A stretch of DNA of 64,000 nt. Origin: an uncultured Opitutaceae bacterium (GTDB lineage: Bacteria > Verrucomicrobiota > Verrucomicrobiia > Opitutales > Opitutaceae). The position numbers and the translations under genes were made by a program. The stretch lies in assembly GCA_951813085.1 (NCBI GenBank), contig OX638348.1, positions 186,001 through 250,000 of the forward strand. The letters are read 5' to 3'. Under the pieces are notes generated by a model, which made no database searches, had not been told where the DNA came from, and worked only from the letters and a program-made list of their open reading frames with translations. Positions 26,786 through 35,344 of this stretch are shown piece by piece (position 1 is the first letter of the stretch; every line of letters starts with the position of its first letter).

Positions 26786-28378
26786 ATGAAACGAAAATAC
26801 CCTTCTGCTATCTTGCTCGCTATTCTTGGAATGATGCTGCCCGCTTGGGCGGATGAACGACCGAATATCCTCCTTGCCATCGGGGACGACATTTCCTGGG
26901 AGCACATGGGAGCTTATGGATCGGAATTCGTAGATACGCCGACATTCGACAACCTGGCAGCTACTGGGGCGCTATTCAACAATGCCTATTGTAGCGCTCC
27001 AGGGTGCAGCCCATCGAGAGCGGCGCTGTTAACCGGGAAGCATATTTGGGAAATAGAGGAGGCAGGCACGCACGCGGCGAATTTTCCGAAGCATTTGCAG
27101 GTGTATCCAGAATTACTGGAAGCGGAAGGCTATGTTCCAGGATATACTGGCAAACCTTGGGGTCCGGGACGCTTGACTGAGCGGGATCGAAATCCAGCGG
27201 GACCTGCATTCAACAATCGGACGATGAAATCTGTCCCAGCGAGTGGGATTTCCGACAAGGACTACGCAGCGAATTTTGCGGATTTCTTGGCGCAGCGCCC
27301 TGAGGGCAAGCCTTTCGTTTTCTGGTTCGGCGCTCACGAGGCGCATCGCGTGTTCGAGCAGGGATCGGGATACAAGAATGGGATCGAGGCCGATGAAGTA
27401 GTGGTACCAGGCTTCTTGCCCTCCAATGAGCTAGCCCGCGAGGATGTAGCTGACTATGGCTTGGAGATTGAATGGTTCGACAGCCATTTGGGCAGGATGC
27501 TCGAGCAGCTGAAAGCGATAGGCGAATTGGAGAATACGATTGTCGTAGTGACAGCGGACAATGGCATGGCCTTCCCTCGCGCCAAAGCCAACAACTACGA
27601 ATACGGTGTGCACATGCCTTTGATCATTTCTTGGGGCGAGGGTATCTCGGCAAAGGGCCGCTCTATCGACGATTTCGTAAGTCTCATCGACTTGGCTCCC
27701 ACTTTTCTCGAAGCCGCAGGGGTAGACATTCCGAGCGAGATGAGCGGTCGGAGTTTGATGCCTCTGCTTCAGTCAAAATCCGAGGGAATGATCGATCCCA
27801 CTCGGAATTATGTCCTATCAGGGCGGGAGCGTCACACGCATGCGAGGGAGGGCAATCTAGGGTATCCCATCCGTGCGCTTCATACGGCGAAGTACAATTA
27901 CATTCGCAATTGGCATCCTGAGAGATTGCCTACGGGGATTGAATACAAAGACGTGGATGGAAGCCCTTCCCATTCGCTAATGCTCGGCGACATGGACTCG
28001 GAATTATCCCAATTAGCCTATGGGCCACGCCCAGCTGAAGAACTCTATGATCAGGTAGAAGATCCTTACTGCCTCGAAAACTTAGCATTGAATCCTGAAT
28101 ACAAGCCAATTTTGGAGCAATTGGGAACGCGTCTTGAAGAAGCATTGCGCAAGGGAGGGGATCCGCGAATCCTGGGTTACGGGGACGTGTTCGATAGCTA
28201 CCCGCGCTACAGCAGTACCCGCGACTATCCCGGATTTCAAACCAGCGGCAAATATAACCCGGAGTACGTCGAGCGCACTTTGAAGCAGATGAAGGCGCTT
28301 GGGATTAGCAATCCTGCGTACGAGGCCCGCGTAAAGCAAAATGAGAGCGAGCCGGGAAGAGGGCCTAGCAAGCGATAG
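26786..28378 (+). CDS. Secreted formylglycine sulfatase (heparan N-sulfatase-like)
   Basis: Sulfatase of 530 residues with a signal peptide (YPSAILLAILGMMLPAWA), started at ATG 26786. The catalytic motif is CSPSRAALLTG with Cys74 as the formylglycine position, the calcium site is AIGDDISWEHMGAYG, and VVVTADNGMAFPRAK is the second metal segment. GYTGKPWGPGRL and the tail ending in EYVERTLKQMKALG resemble N-sulfoglucosamine sulfohydrolase-type enzymes. That subfamily call is from memory of motifs. It should act in the periplasm on a sulfated glycan alongside the other sulfatase. Confidence 0.9.
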   Translation: MKRKYPSAILLAILGMMLPAWADERPNILLAIGDDISWEHMGAYGSEFVDTPTFDNLAATGALFNNAYCSAPGCSPSRAALLTGKHIWEIEEAGTHAANFPKHLQVYPELLEAEGYVPGYTGKPWGPGRLTERDRNPAGPAFNNRTMKSVPASGISDKDYAANFADFLAQRPEGKPFVFWFGAHEAHRVFEQGSGYKNGIEADEVVVPGFLPSNELAREDVADYGLEIEWFDSHLGRMLEQLKAIGELENTIVVVTADNGMAFPRAKANNYEYGVHMPLIISWGEGISAKGRSIDDFVSLIDLAPTFLEAAGVDIPSEMSGRSLMPLLQSKSEGMIDPTRNYVLSGRERHTHAREGNLGYPIRALHTAKYNYIRNWHPERLPTGIEYKDVDGSPSHSLMLGDMDSELSQLAYGPRPAEELYDQVEDPYCLENLALNPEYKPILEQLGTRLEEALRKGGDPRILGYGDVFDSYPRYSSTRDYPGFQTSGKYNPEYVERTLKQMKALGISNPAYEARVKQNESEPGRGPSKR

Positions 28379-28454
28379 CGGAATCGGTTTACCTCAGCGC
28401 TCAAGCGATTGATCGCAATCGAACCCCAGCCTTGCGACGTTAGGGAATCCAAAG

Positions 28455-29363
28455 ATGCGACTCTTTAAAACGAAAAAGGGAAGACGGATGGGCCTAGGGA
28501 TCGTCAGCATCGGGGCGATCGGCCTGGGCGTTCTTGTTTTCGGATCCGGATTTTCGGGTTGCGCCACGTTCAGTATCACGCCTGCGGAGGCAACCGAGCG
28601 ATTTCGGAGCCGAGGAAATGAGCCGCCGGAATTTGTCACTCAGGAAACGAATCCCGGAACCATTCATCTTGCATCCGTAGGGGAGGGCGAACACGCCATC
28701 GTTTTTGTACATGGTTCACCTGGGAGCTGGAGCGCTTTCAGTCGATTTCTAATGAACGATACCTTGAAAGAGCAGGGTCGCATCGTTTCAGTAGACCGTC
28801 CTGGCTCTGGGTTAAGCCGCCCCTTGAAAGCAGAGCCATCCATCGAGGAGCAGTCGAGGCGTATTCACGACGCGCTGCAGAAATCAGGCATTGCGGGAAA
28901 CGCGATACTGGTGGGGCATTCGCTAGGTGGACCTGTGATCGCTCGAATGGCAGCGGACTATCCCGAACTCGTCGGTGGCCTCGTATTGGTGGCTCCATCA
29001 ATGGATCCTGAGCTGGAAAAGAAGAAATGGTACAACTACATCGCCAAATTCCCTCTAGTGAAATGGGGCCTTTCGAAAGACTGGGCCAATAGCAACGACG
29101 AGATATTTCCTCATAAGAAGGAATTGCAGGAACTCGCCTCGCTCTTACCGTCAATCGACACTCCGACCATTGTGATTCAGGGAATGGAAGATGATTTAGT
29201 CCCGCCTGGAAACGCGGACTATGTCGAGCGCATGATGAAAGGCGCGGCCCGTCTGGACGTTTGGAAAGTAGAGGGTCTCAATCATTTCGTTCCTTGGCGG
29301 CGTCCCGATTTGATCGAAAAGGCCATCATGGAACTGCTGGCTGACGCGTCAGCTCAGTCTTGA
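28455..29363 (+). CDS. Alpha/beta hydrolase lipoprotein
   Basis: Protein of 302 residues with a basic start, a hydrophobic signal and a lipobox FSGC near residue 36, so probably lipid-anchored. The hydrolase fold follows: FVHGSPGSWSAFSRFL (oxyanion loop), VDRPGSGLSRP, nucleophile elbow GHSLGGPVIARMA, acid in QGMEDDLVPP and catalytic His in EGLNHFVPWRRPD. The substrate is unknown. An esterase or lipase-like role in the envelope is the plain reading. It stands between the sulfatase and a methyltransferase on the same strand. Confidence 0.82.
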   Translation: MRLFKTKKGRRMGLGIVSIGAIGLGVLVFGSGFSGCATFSITPAEATERFRSRGNEPPEFVTQETNPGTIHLASVGEGEHAIVFVHGSPGSWSAFSRFLMNDTLKEQGRIVSVDRPGSGLSRPLKAEPSIEEQSRRIHDALQKSGIAGNAILVGHSLGGPVIARMAADYPELVGGLVLVAPSMDPELEKKKWYNYIAKFPLVKWGLSKDWANSNDEIFPHKKELQELASLLPSIDTPTIVIQGMEDDLVPPGNADYVERMMKGAARLDVWKVEGLNHFVPWRRPDLIEKAIMELLADASAQS

Positions 29364-29391
29364 TATTGCCGTCTGCATTCGCTTTGCTCGG

Positions 29392-30057
29392 ATGATGCCA
29401 AAGCGTTGCCTAGATACGAGCGAGGAGATTTATGACTATACGCTTCAGGTATCCTCGCGTGAGGATGACCTGAAGAAGGCGCTTCGGGAAAAAACGGCGG
29501 CCTTGCCGGAGTCGAGCATGCAGATTACGCCGGATCAGGGCCAGTTCATGGCCATGCTTGCGCGAATGATTGGCGCTCGAACCGCTATCGAGATTGGAAC
29601 CTTCACAGGGTACAGCGCCTTGTGCGTGGCGGAAGCTCTCCCCGATGGCGGACGATTGATCGCTTGCGACGTAAGCGATCAATGGACATCGATTGGAAAG
29701 CTGTATTGGGAGACGGCCGGCATTGCAGGCAAGATCGATTTGCGCATCGCTCCAGCGCTTGAAACTTTGGATACGCTGGAACGAGATGGATTCGCGGGAG
29801 CGATCGATTTCGCCTTCATCGATGCGGACAAGGAGAACTACGATCTTTATTACGAGGCATGCCTACGCTTGGTCCGCTCGGGTGGATTGATCGTGGTAGA
29901 CAATGCGCTTTGGGGCGGACAGGTGATCGATGCATCCTTCCAGGATGCGGATACCGTGGCGATACGGGCCTTGAACCAAAAAATTCGAGACGACTCGCGC
30001 GTCGATGCGAGCTTGTTGACGATTGGGGATGGCGTCTACGTGGCGCGGAAACGATAG
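29392..30057 (+). CDS. Class I SAM-dependent O-methyltransferase (caffeoyl-CoA OMT type)
   Basis: Soluble enzyme of 221 residues. AIEIGTFTGYSALCVAEALP is the SAM-binding motif I, LIACDVSDQW motif II, and FAFIDADKENYDLYYEACLRL plus GLIVVDNALWGGQV carry the metal-binding Asp/Asn residues of the O-methyltransferase 3 family. The N-terminal PESSMQITPDQGQFMAML is also typical. The acceptor is unknown; bacterial members are broad catechol methyltransferases. It starts 29 bases after the hydrolase gene and precedes gcvT by 83 bases. Confidence 0.88.
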   Translation: MMPKRCLDTSEEIYDYTLQVSSREDDLKKALREKTAALPESSMQITPDQGQFMAMLARMIGARTAIEIGTFTGYSALCVAEALPDGGRLIACDVSDQWTSIGKLYWETAGIAGKIDLRIAPALETLDTLERDGFAGAIDFAFIDADKENYDLYYEACLRLVRSGGLIVVDNALWGGQVIDASFQDADTVAIRALNQKIRDDSRVDASLLTIGDGVYVARKR

Positions 30058-30139
30058 AACAGGTCGCTCTACATCGTATTCTGTCATTGCTTCGTTTCCC
30101 CCTTGCCCTTCGCGCTACGCAACGGCTTGATAGCGCCCT

Positions 30140-31234
30140 ATGTCAGAGCTGAGGAAGACGCCGCTAGCAGACTTCAATATCGCGAACGGGGGTCGCATGG
30201 TCGATTTCGCTGGTTGGAGTATGCCGGTCCAATTCAAGAGCATTGTGGAAGAGCACAAAGCCACACGCAACGCAGCAGGCTTATTCGATGTCAGCCATAT
30301 GGGAGAAGCGCTGGTTATGGGGCCCGAAGCGACCCAGTACCTGGACTTTCTTTTGACCAATGACGTGTCGAAGATGGAACCGGGCCAGGCGCTTTATAGC
30401 TTGATGTGCTACGAGCATGGCGGGGTGGTGGACGATTTGCTGGTATACAAGAAATCGGATCAGGAATATCTACTTTGTCTCAACGCATCGAATACGGAAA
30501 AAGACCTGGTTTGGATGGAGACCAAGCGACAGGAATTCGACGCCACAGTGTCAGATGTTTCCGGGGACTATGCGTTGCTCGCTTTGCAGGGTCCAAAAGC
30601 CCTGGATATTTTGAAATCGATTTGCGAGCTAGATATCGACGCCTTGCCGTACTATCGCTTCATCGAAGGAGAGGTAGCAGGAGCGCCTTGCATTGTGAGT
30701 CGGACCGGGTACACGGGTGAGCGTGGAGTCGAGCTGTTCGTAGAACCGAAAGCCGCCGAATTATTGGCCCAGGCCATCCTCGATGCAGGAGAACCGGAAG
30801 GACTCGTCCTGGCCGGATTAGGGTCGAGAGATAGCTTACGCCTTGAGGCGGGTTACTCCCTATATGGGCATGAAATTTCCGAGACGATCACGCCGATTCA
30901 GGCAAAGCTGATGTGGACCGTCAAGCTGGGCAAGGAATCAGACTTTGTTGGAAAAGCAGCTCTGGCCGCAGAAAAGCGCGAAGGTCCTGCCTGCCGCATC
31001 GTCTTCTTCCGTACCGGGAATCGCCGCATTGTGAGGACCGATACGCCGGTATTGGCTGGAGATGTGGAAGTCGGAATCGTGGTATCCGTAACGTTCTCGC
31101 CTGGCTTGAATGAGGCCATCGGATCTGCCCTGATCGACTCCAATTACGCCACCACTGAATTATCTGTGGACATGCGTGGAAAGCGCCTGCAATTGTTTTC
31201 ATCGAATCCCCCATTTATCGAATTGAATCCTTAA
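30140..31234 (+). CDS. gcvT: Aminomethyltransferase (glycine cleavage system T protein)
   Basis: Transfers the methylene group from the aminomethyl-lipoyl arm of GcvH to tetrahydrofolate, releasing ammonia; cytosolic, 364 residues. MVDFAGWSMPVQFKSIVEEH, GLFDVSHMGEALV, the LLTNDVSKMEPGQALYSLM block and SRTGYTGERGVELFV are family landmarks, with the catalytic Asp in LLTNDVS. The downstream gcvH is 47 bases away, so these form a gcvTH unit. No P protein gene is seen. I looked for a glycine riboswitch in the 82-base leader and saw none. Confidence 0.95.
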   Translation: MSELRKTPLADFNIANGGRMVDFAGWSMPVQFKSIVEEHKATRNAAGLFDVSHMGEALVMGPEATQYLDFLLTNDVSKMEPGQALYSLMCYEHGGVVDDLLVYKKSDQEYLLCLNASNTEKDLVWMETKRQEFDATVSDVSGDYALLALQGPKALDILKSICELDIDALPYYRFIEGEVAGAPCIVSRTGYTGERGVELFVEPKAAELLAQAILDAGEPEGLVLAGLGSRDSLRLEAGYSLYGHEISETITPIQAKLMWTVKLGKESDFVGKAALAAEKREGPACRIVFFRTGNRRIVRTDTPVLAGDVEVGIVVSVTFSPGLNEAIGSALIDSNYATTELSVDMRGKRLQLFSSNPPFIELNP

Positions 31235-31281
31235 CCTTCTAATTGAGACGATCGTCGAAGGGCCCAGGCCCGTTCTTCCCA

Positions 31282-31665
31282 ATGAACCTTCCAGAAAATC
31301 TAAAGTATACGAGCGACCACGAATGGCTGAAGCGATTGGATAACGATGAAGCCCTTGTCGGCATTACCGACTATGCTCAGAACAGCCTAGGCGACATCAC
31401 ATTCGTCGAGACTCCCGAGTCAAGGGATACATTTGATGCTGGCGCGACCTTTGGGGTGGTGGAATCTGTCAAAGCCGCTTCTGATCTGTATATGCCTGTG
31501 GATGCGGAAGTTATAGAGGGAAACGCGGCCTTGGAAGAGAATCCAGAACAGGTGAATACGTCTGCGTTCGAGGAGGGTTGGATTGTGAAAATTAAGCTTC
31601 TTAATCCAACGCAGGTCGATTCTTTGCTAGACGCAGAGGCCTATAGGGAAATCGCCAAGGATTGA
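31282..31665 (+). CDS. gcvH: Glycine cleavage system H protein
   Basis: Lipoyl carrier of the glycine cleavage complex, 127 residues from ATG 31282 (MNLPENLKYTSDHEWL). A TTG at 31243 would add 13 residues without homology. The lipoylated lysine is in VVESVKAASDLYMP. GITDYAQNSLGDITFVE and EEGWIVKIKL are conserved. It works with GcvT next door and with P and L proteins. A dihydrolipoamide dehydrogenase-like gene lies at 55740, but it has atypical active-site spacing and may not be the L protein. Confidence 0.95.
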   Translation: MNLPENLKYTSDHEWLKRLDNDEALVGITDYAQNSLGDITFVETPESRDTFDAGATFGVVESVKAASDLYMPVDAEVIEGNAALEENPEQVNTSAFEEGWIVKIKLLNPTQVDSLLDAEAYREIAKD

Positions 31666-31857
31666 GCTGTCGGACGATCCACAAGGGATCTATCTTGCAG
31701 TGATCTGCGCTCTTTAAGCGTAAATGTTTATCAAATTGGCGATTAGCGACTTGGGGGCGTCCAAGAATCTTAGTGTAACCGAAAATACAACCAGCGCGTT
31801 GCTCCATTGTGTTCGCTGACGCGCCACCAATCAATTTCTCAAAAAAACTCTTCTTTT

Positions 31858-33699
31858 ATGGCAATTGGGCTGATCAAGAAACAAGTGCAAAAAGACATCT
31901 CGACCCTAGTCGAAGGCGGCAATGAAAAGAGAGGCGGCGCTCGCCTTTTCCTCATTTCTGCGGCTTCGATAGCGTTATTGTTATCCGGGTGCATTTCCGC
32001 ACCTAAAAACAAGTCTCATAAGCTGGAATTGGAACCTCCGATCATTTGGAAATCGGCGGAAATTCAGGGCGAATTCATGCCTCAGAATTGGGCAAACGAT
32101 TTCAACGACCCGATGCTATTGGCAATTATCGAGGAAGCGCTCGTGCACAACTACAATTTACAAGCGGCGGAAGCGCGACTTGCGTCCTCGATCGCGGGTT
32201 CTCGGTTCGCGAGCTCGAATCTGTTTCCTACGATAAACGGTACGATTAACAAGAATCGCAACAAGCGTAGTTCTGCGAGCGGTATCTCCCAGACGCCTAC
32301 ATCGGAAACCTTCGGTACGAATGTCCGCTTCCAGTGGGAATTGGATGTCTGGGGAGAAGTGCGGAATGGCTACCGTGGGGACATGGCGGACATTCAAGCG
32401 GCTCGCGCGACCTATGAAGCGACTCGTCTGTCCATAGCGGGCCGGGTGGCCCAGTCGTGGTACAACACGGTAGAGGCAAGCCTACAGTATGATCTAGCGG
32501 TACGCACGCAAGAGGCGCTCGAATCGAGCGCTGTGATCGTCGAGGAAAATTTTAAGCGGGGAATCGCTCGCGCTCTGGATGTGCGATTGGTTCGCGCCAA
32601 CGTGGCTTCCAACAAAAGTACCGTAGAAACGCGCCTGCGAAACCGGAATGCGGCTGTACGCAATCTCGAAGTACTCCTGGGACGCTATCCGAGCAACGAG
32701 CTAATGGCCATTGGACGCGCGCAAACTAAGGAAGAAGTTGAAGCGTACAACACGCGCATCGACGAAGATATTGCGAAGCTCGAAGGTGAGCTAGCTACGC
32801 GCCAGATGGAAATCGTTTCCAAGCTACGCAAAGCCGAGCTTTCGAAGGTACCAGAGGAGATGCGAGAGGATTTTCGATCAGCATTGAATACACCGGAAGG
32901 ACAGCGGACGGAGATCCAGGAATACTTGTTGAATCGATTCGACGCGATCGCGGAGAGCGATCTCGAGCTAGCGGAAAAGTCCGACAAGAAGTTCCGGGCC
33001 TACCGAGCGGAGGTCTTGCAGCAAATCGCTCGCAAGAACGCGAGCAAGCGGGCCGTACCCAACGGGGAAGTGGTCACTAAGCTACCTGAAATTTCTGGAA
33101 CCGTACCTGCTGGGCTTCCTTCAGAGCTGCTATTGAGACGGCCTGACGTCGTTGCCGCCGAGCGGACTCTGGCAGCGAGCGAGCAACGAAAGTTTGAAAC
33201 AAGCAAAGCCCGACTGCCGAGCATCAACATCACCTTGTCGCGTGGAACGAACGTCCGGGACGTCGAAGATATATGGGATGTAATCGACCGACGCGTATGG
33301 ACTCAGAATTTCGTGGGATCGCAGACGCTTTTCCAAGGCGGTCGACTTCGGGCAAACTTCCGACGCGCGAAGGCTAACTTCGAGCGCTCCATCGCCGACT
33401 ATGGCAATGTCGTTCTAAACGCATTTCGCGAAGTGGAGAACGCGCTAAACAATCAAAGCTCATACGAGCGCGATTATGAGGCCCAGAAACTCGCTGCGGA
33501 GGAATCTGCCGCTGCTGAGGCCCTCGCCTGGGAAGAGTATGGTCGCGGCCTGTCCACAATCACCACCGCTCTCGATGCAGTCCGAAGAAACATAACTGCT
33601 CAGCGTTCTTTTATCCAAGTCTCCAATCAACGGGTTCAATCTCGGATCGACCTCTATCTAGCATTGGGTGGGGGCTTTGATGTCGAGTCGGAGTCCTAA
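31858..33699 (+). CDS. RND efflux outer-membrane lipoprotein (NodT/TolC family) with extra helical insert
   Basis: Outer-membrane channel of a tripartite pump, 613 residues from ATG 31858. A lipobox LLSGC near residue 44 marks a lipoprotein. NWANDFNDPMLLAIIEEALVHN and the FQWELDVWGEVRNG repeat region open the first TolC half. LPSELLLRRPDVVAAERTLAAS opens the second, and FREVENALNN is near the end. Between the halves, about residues 285-415 form a charged helical insert of roughly 120 residues absent from ordinary NodT proteins (about 460-500 residues). The insert contains LNTPEGQRTEIQEYLLNRF, a sequence style known to me from planctomycete and verrucomicrobial PSD1/DUF1549-type proteins. It is the first gene of the efflux operon. 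Confidence 0.88.
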   Translation: MAIGLIKKQVQKDISTLVEGGNEKRGGARLFLISAASIALLLSGCISAPKNKSHKLELEPPIIWKSAEIQGEFMPQNWANDFNDPMLLAIIEEALVHNYNLQAAEARLASSIAGSRFASSNLFPTINGTINKNRNKRSSASGISQTPTSETFGTNVRFQWELDVWGEVRNGYRGDMADIQAARATYEATRLSIAGRVAQSWYNTVEASLQYDLAVRTQEALESSAVIVEENFKRGIARALDVRLVRANVASNKSTVETRLRNRNAAVRNLEVLLGRYPSNELMAIGRAQTKEEVEAYNTRIDEDIAKLEGELATRQMEIVSKLRKAELSKVPEEMREDFRSALNTPEGQRTEIQEYLLNRFDAIAESDLELAEKSDKKFRAYRAEVLQQIARKNASKRAVPNGEVVTKLPEISGTVPAGLPSELLLRRPDVVAAERTLAASEQRKFETSKARLPSINITLSRGTNVRDVEDIWDVIDRRVWTQNFVGSQTLFQGGRLRANFRRAKANFERSIADYGNVVLNAFREVENALNNQSSYERDYEAQKLAAEESAAAEALAWEEYGRGLSTITTALDAVRRNITAQRSFIQVSNQRVQSRIDLYLALGGGFDVESES

Positions 33700-33729
33700 T
33701 CAATTTTATTTATCCAGAATTCTCATATT

Positions 33730-35175
33730 ATGAAACGTATTCTTCAAATTCTCGTCCCGGTCGCTTTTTTAGCGATAGGAGGATTGGTATATATTTGGCT
33801 CATCCGTACCGCTCCGGAGCCTAGGCAACGTCCGAACTTTGTCTCGACACCTGAAGTTGTGGCAAGGGGCCTGAAGCCCGAGTCCTACACAGTGACACTC
33901 GAGTCGCAAGGGACCGTTCAGGCTCGGACAACAAGTACTCTCATTCCCGAAGTGCGTGGAAGGATTACGAGTATTTCCCCCAGTTTTCGAGAAGGGGCTT
34001 TCTTCGAAGAGGGCGACGTTCTTCTTGAGATCGACGACAGTGACTACCAGACAGAGCTCATCGTCGCGGAAGCGGCTATGGCTCAGGCAGAGCTACGCGA
34101 GTTTGAAGAGCTCGCTCGTTACGAACAGGCAAAGCTCGACTGGGAGCGTTTGAATCCCGGCCAGGAAGCGAATCCCTTAACGTTGCGCGAGCCTCAGTTG
34201 AGACAGGCCCGCGCCTCCACGGCTTCGGCGAAGGCTCGTGTAACCACCGCTAAGCGAAACCTTGAACGGACTCAGATCAAGGCTCCCTTTGCGGGCCGCA
34301 TCCTCTCTAAAAATGTGGACGTTGGACAATACATATCGCCGGGCAATCAGCTGGCCCGCGTATACGCCGTCGATTTTGCGGAAGTGCGGCTTCCTTTGAC
34401 TGCTACCCAATTTTCATATCTAGACCTGCCATGGGTATATCGTGGAGAGAATCCTTCGCTTAGGGAGGGACCCCTCGTGACGTTAAAGTCCACGGTGGGT
34501 GGCGATACTCACGAGTGGAGAGGAAGAATAGTAAGAACTGATGGCTCGATCGATGTGAGCAGTCGTCAAATCTTTGTTGTAGCGCAAGTCCGGGATCCCT
34601 ACGGAGGGAATGTTGAAGGCCGCCCGCCGCTAAAGGTCGGCTCCTTCGTTCAAGCTGAGATAGAAGGAAAGACCTTGGAAGACGTGTTTATAATACCTCG
34701 CGTCTTGTTGCGGGAAAATGAATATGTGCTGCTTGTAGACGGCGAAAACTATCTCGCCCGTAAGTCAGTACAGCTGGCCTGGGAAACCGATGATGTGATC
34801 GTGGTCGAGGACGGACTTGATATTGGTGACAAGCTTTGTCTAACCGAAGTGCCGTTCGCCTTGGAAGGGTGGCCGGTCAATGTTAAGGATGAAACGGGAG
34901 TAGCCATTGCTGCGGAGCCGGCAAGTGATGACGCTCCAGCGAGAGCTGCGCGACCACCTAGACAGCCGTCAGGAGGAGGGATAGCGAGCCGGATCGATCC
35001 TATCCTGGAAGCAGCGGGCGACAAATTGCCAGCGGACTTGAGAGCGAAGCTTGTTGCTATCAAGGAGTCGGGCGACTTTACGCAGATGCGACCCGTGATG
35101 GGTGAACTCCGCGAATGGGCGGAAGACAATGGAATCGAACTTCCAGCCGGAGGGCGTGGCGGCCGAGGAGGGTGA
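33730..35175 (+). CDS. RND efflux periplasmic adaptor (HlyD/MFP family)
   Basis: Membrane-fusion protein of 481 residues with an N-terminal membrane anchor (ILVPVAFLAIGGLVYIWLI). The lipoyl half-motifs are VQARTTSTLIPEVRGRI and APFAGRILSKNVDVGQYI. Between them runs a helical hairpin (about 110-180). Beta-barrel and membrane-proximal domains follow. The last 70 residues are odd: an Ala/Pro-rich linker, a short helical module (SRIDPILEAAGDKLPADLR) and a Gly/Arg tail ending GGRGGRGG. It lies 31 bases after the TolC-like gene and upstream of the pump. Confidence 0.9.
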   Translation: MKRILQILVPVAFLAIGGLVYIWLIRTAPEPRQRPNFVSTPEVVARGLKPESYTVTLESQGTVQARTTSTLIPEVRGRITSISPSFREGAFFEEGDVLLEIDDSDYQTELIVAEAAMAQAELREFEELARYEQAKLDWERLNPGQEANPLTLREPQLRQARASTASAKARVTTAKRNLERTQIKAPFAGRILSKNVDVGQYISPGNQLARVYAVDFAEVRLPLTATQFSYLDLPWVYRGENPSLREGPLVTLKSTVGGDTHEWRGRIVRTDGSIDVSSRQIFVVAQVRDPYGGNVEGRPPLKVGSFVQAEIEGKTLEDVFIIPRVLLRENEYVLLVDGENYLARKSVQLAWETDDVIVVEDGLDIGDKLCLTEVPFALEGWPVNVKDETGVAIAAEPASDDAPARAARPPRQPSGGGIASRIDPILEAAGDKLPADLRAKLVAIKESGDFTQMRPVMGELREWAEDNGIELPAGGRGGRGG

Positions 35176-35271
35176 GGCGGAGCCCAAGGATTATATTCCA
35201 TGAACCGGTTCTTCAATTTAAACGCAATCTATCTGTAGCTTTTGTCTAGAAAATCACGTTAACCATTTATA

Positions 35272-35315
35272 ACTCGGCATAGAGGGGTGCATTCCTCGTT
35301 CCGTTCATGCCGAGT
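35272..35315. other. Stem-loop in the adaptor-pump spacer
   Basis: ACTCGGCAT (35272-35280) pairs perfectly with ATGCCGAGT (35307-35315), with an inner GAGG/CCTC pairing. It sits 30 bases before the pump gene in a 169-base spacer inside the efflux operon. No U-run follows it, so it is more like an RNA-processing or attenuation structure than a terminator. Confidence 0.5.
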
Positions 35316-35344
35316 AGCCCGAAAATTCAAACCCAGTACCCAAT

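Noticed and set aside
30058..30139. Possible glycine riboswitch before gcvT
   Set aside because: The leader is only 82 bases and shows none of the conserved aptamer sequence or paired stems.
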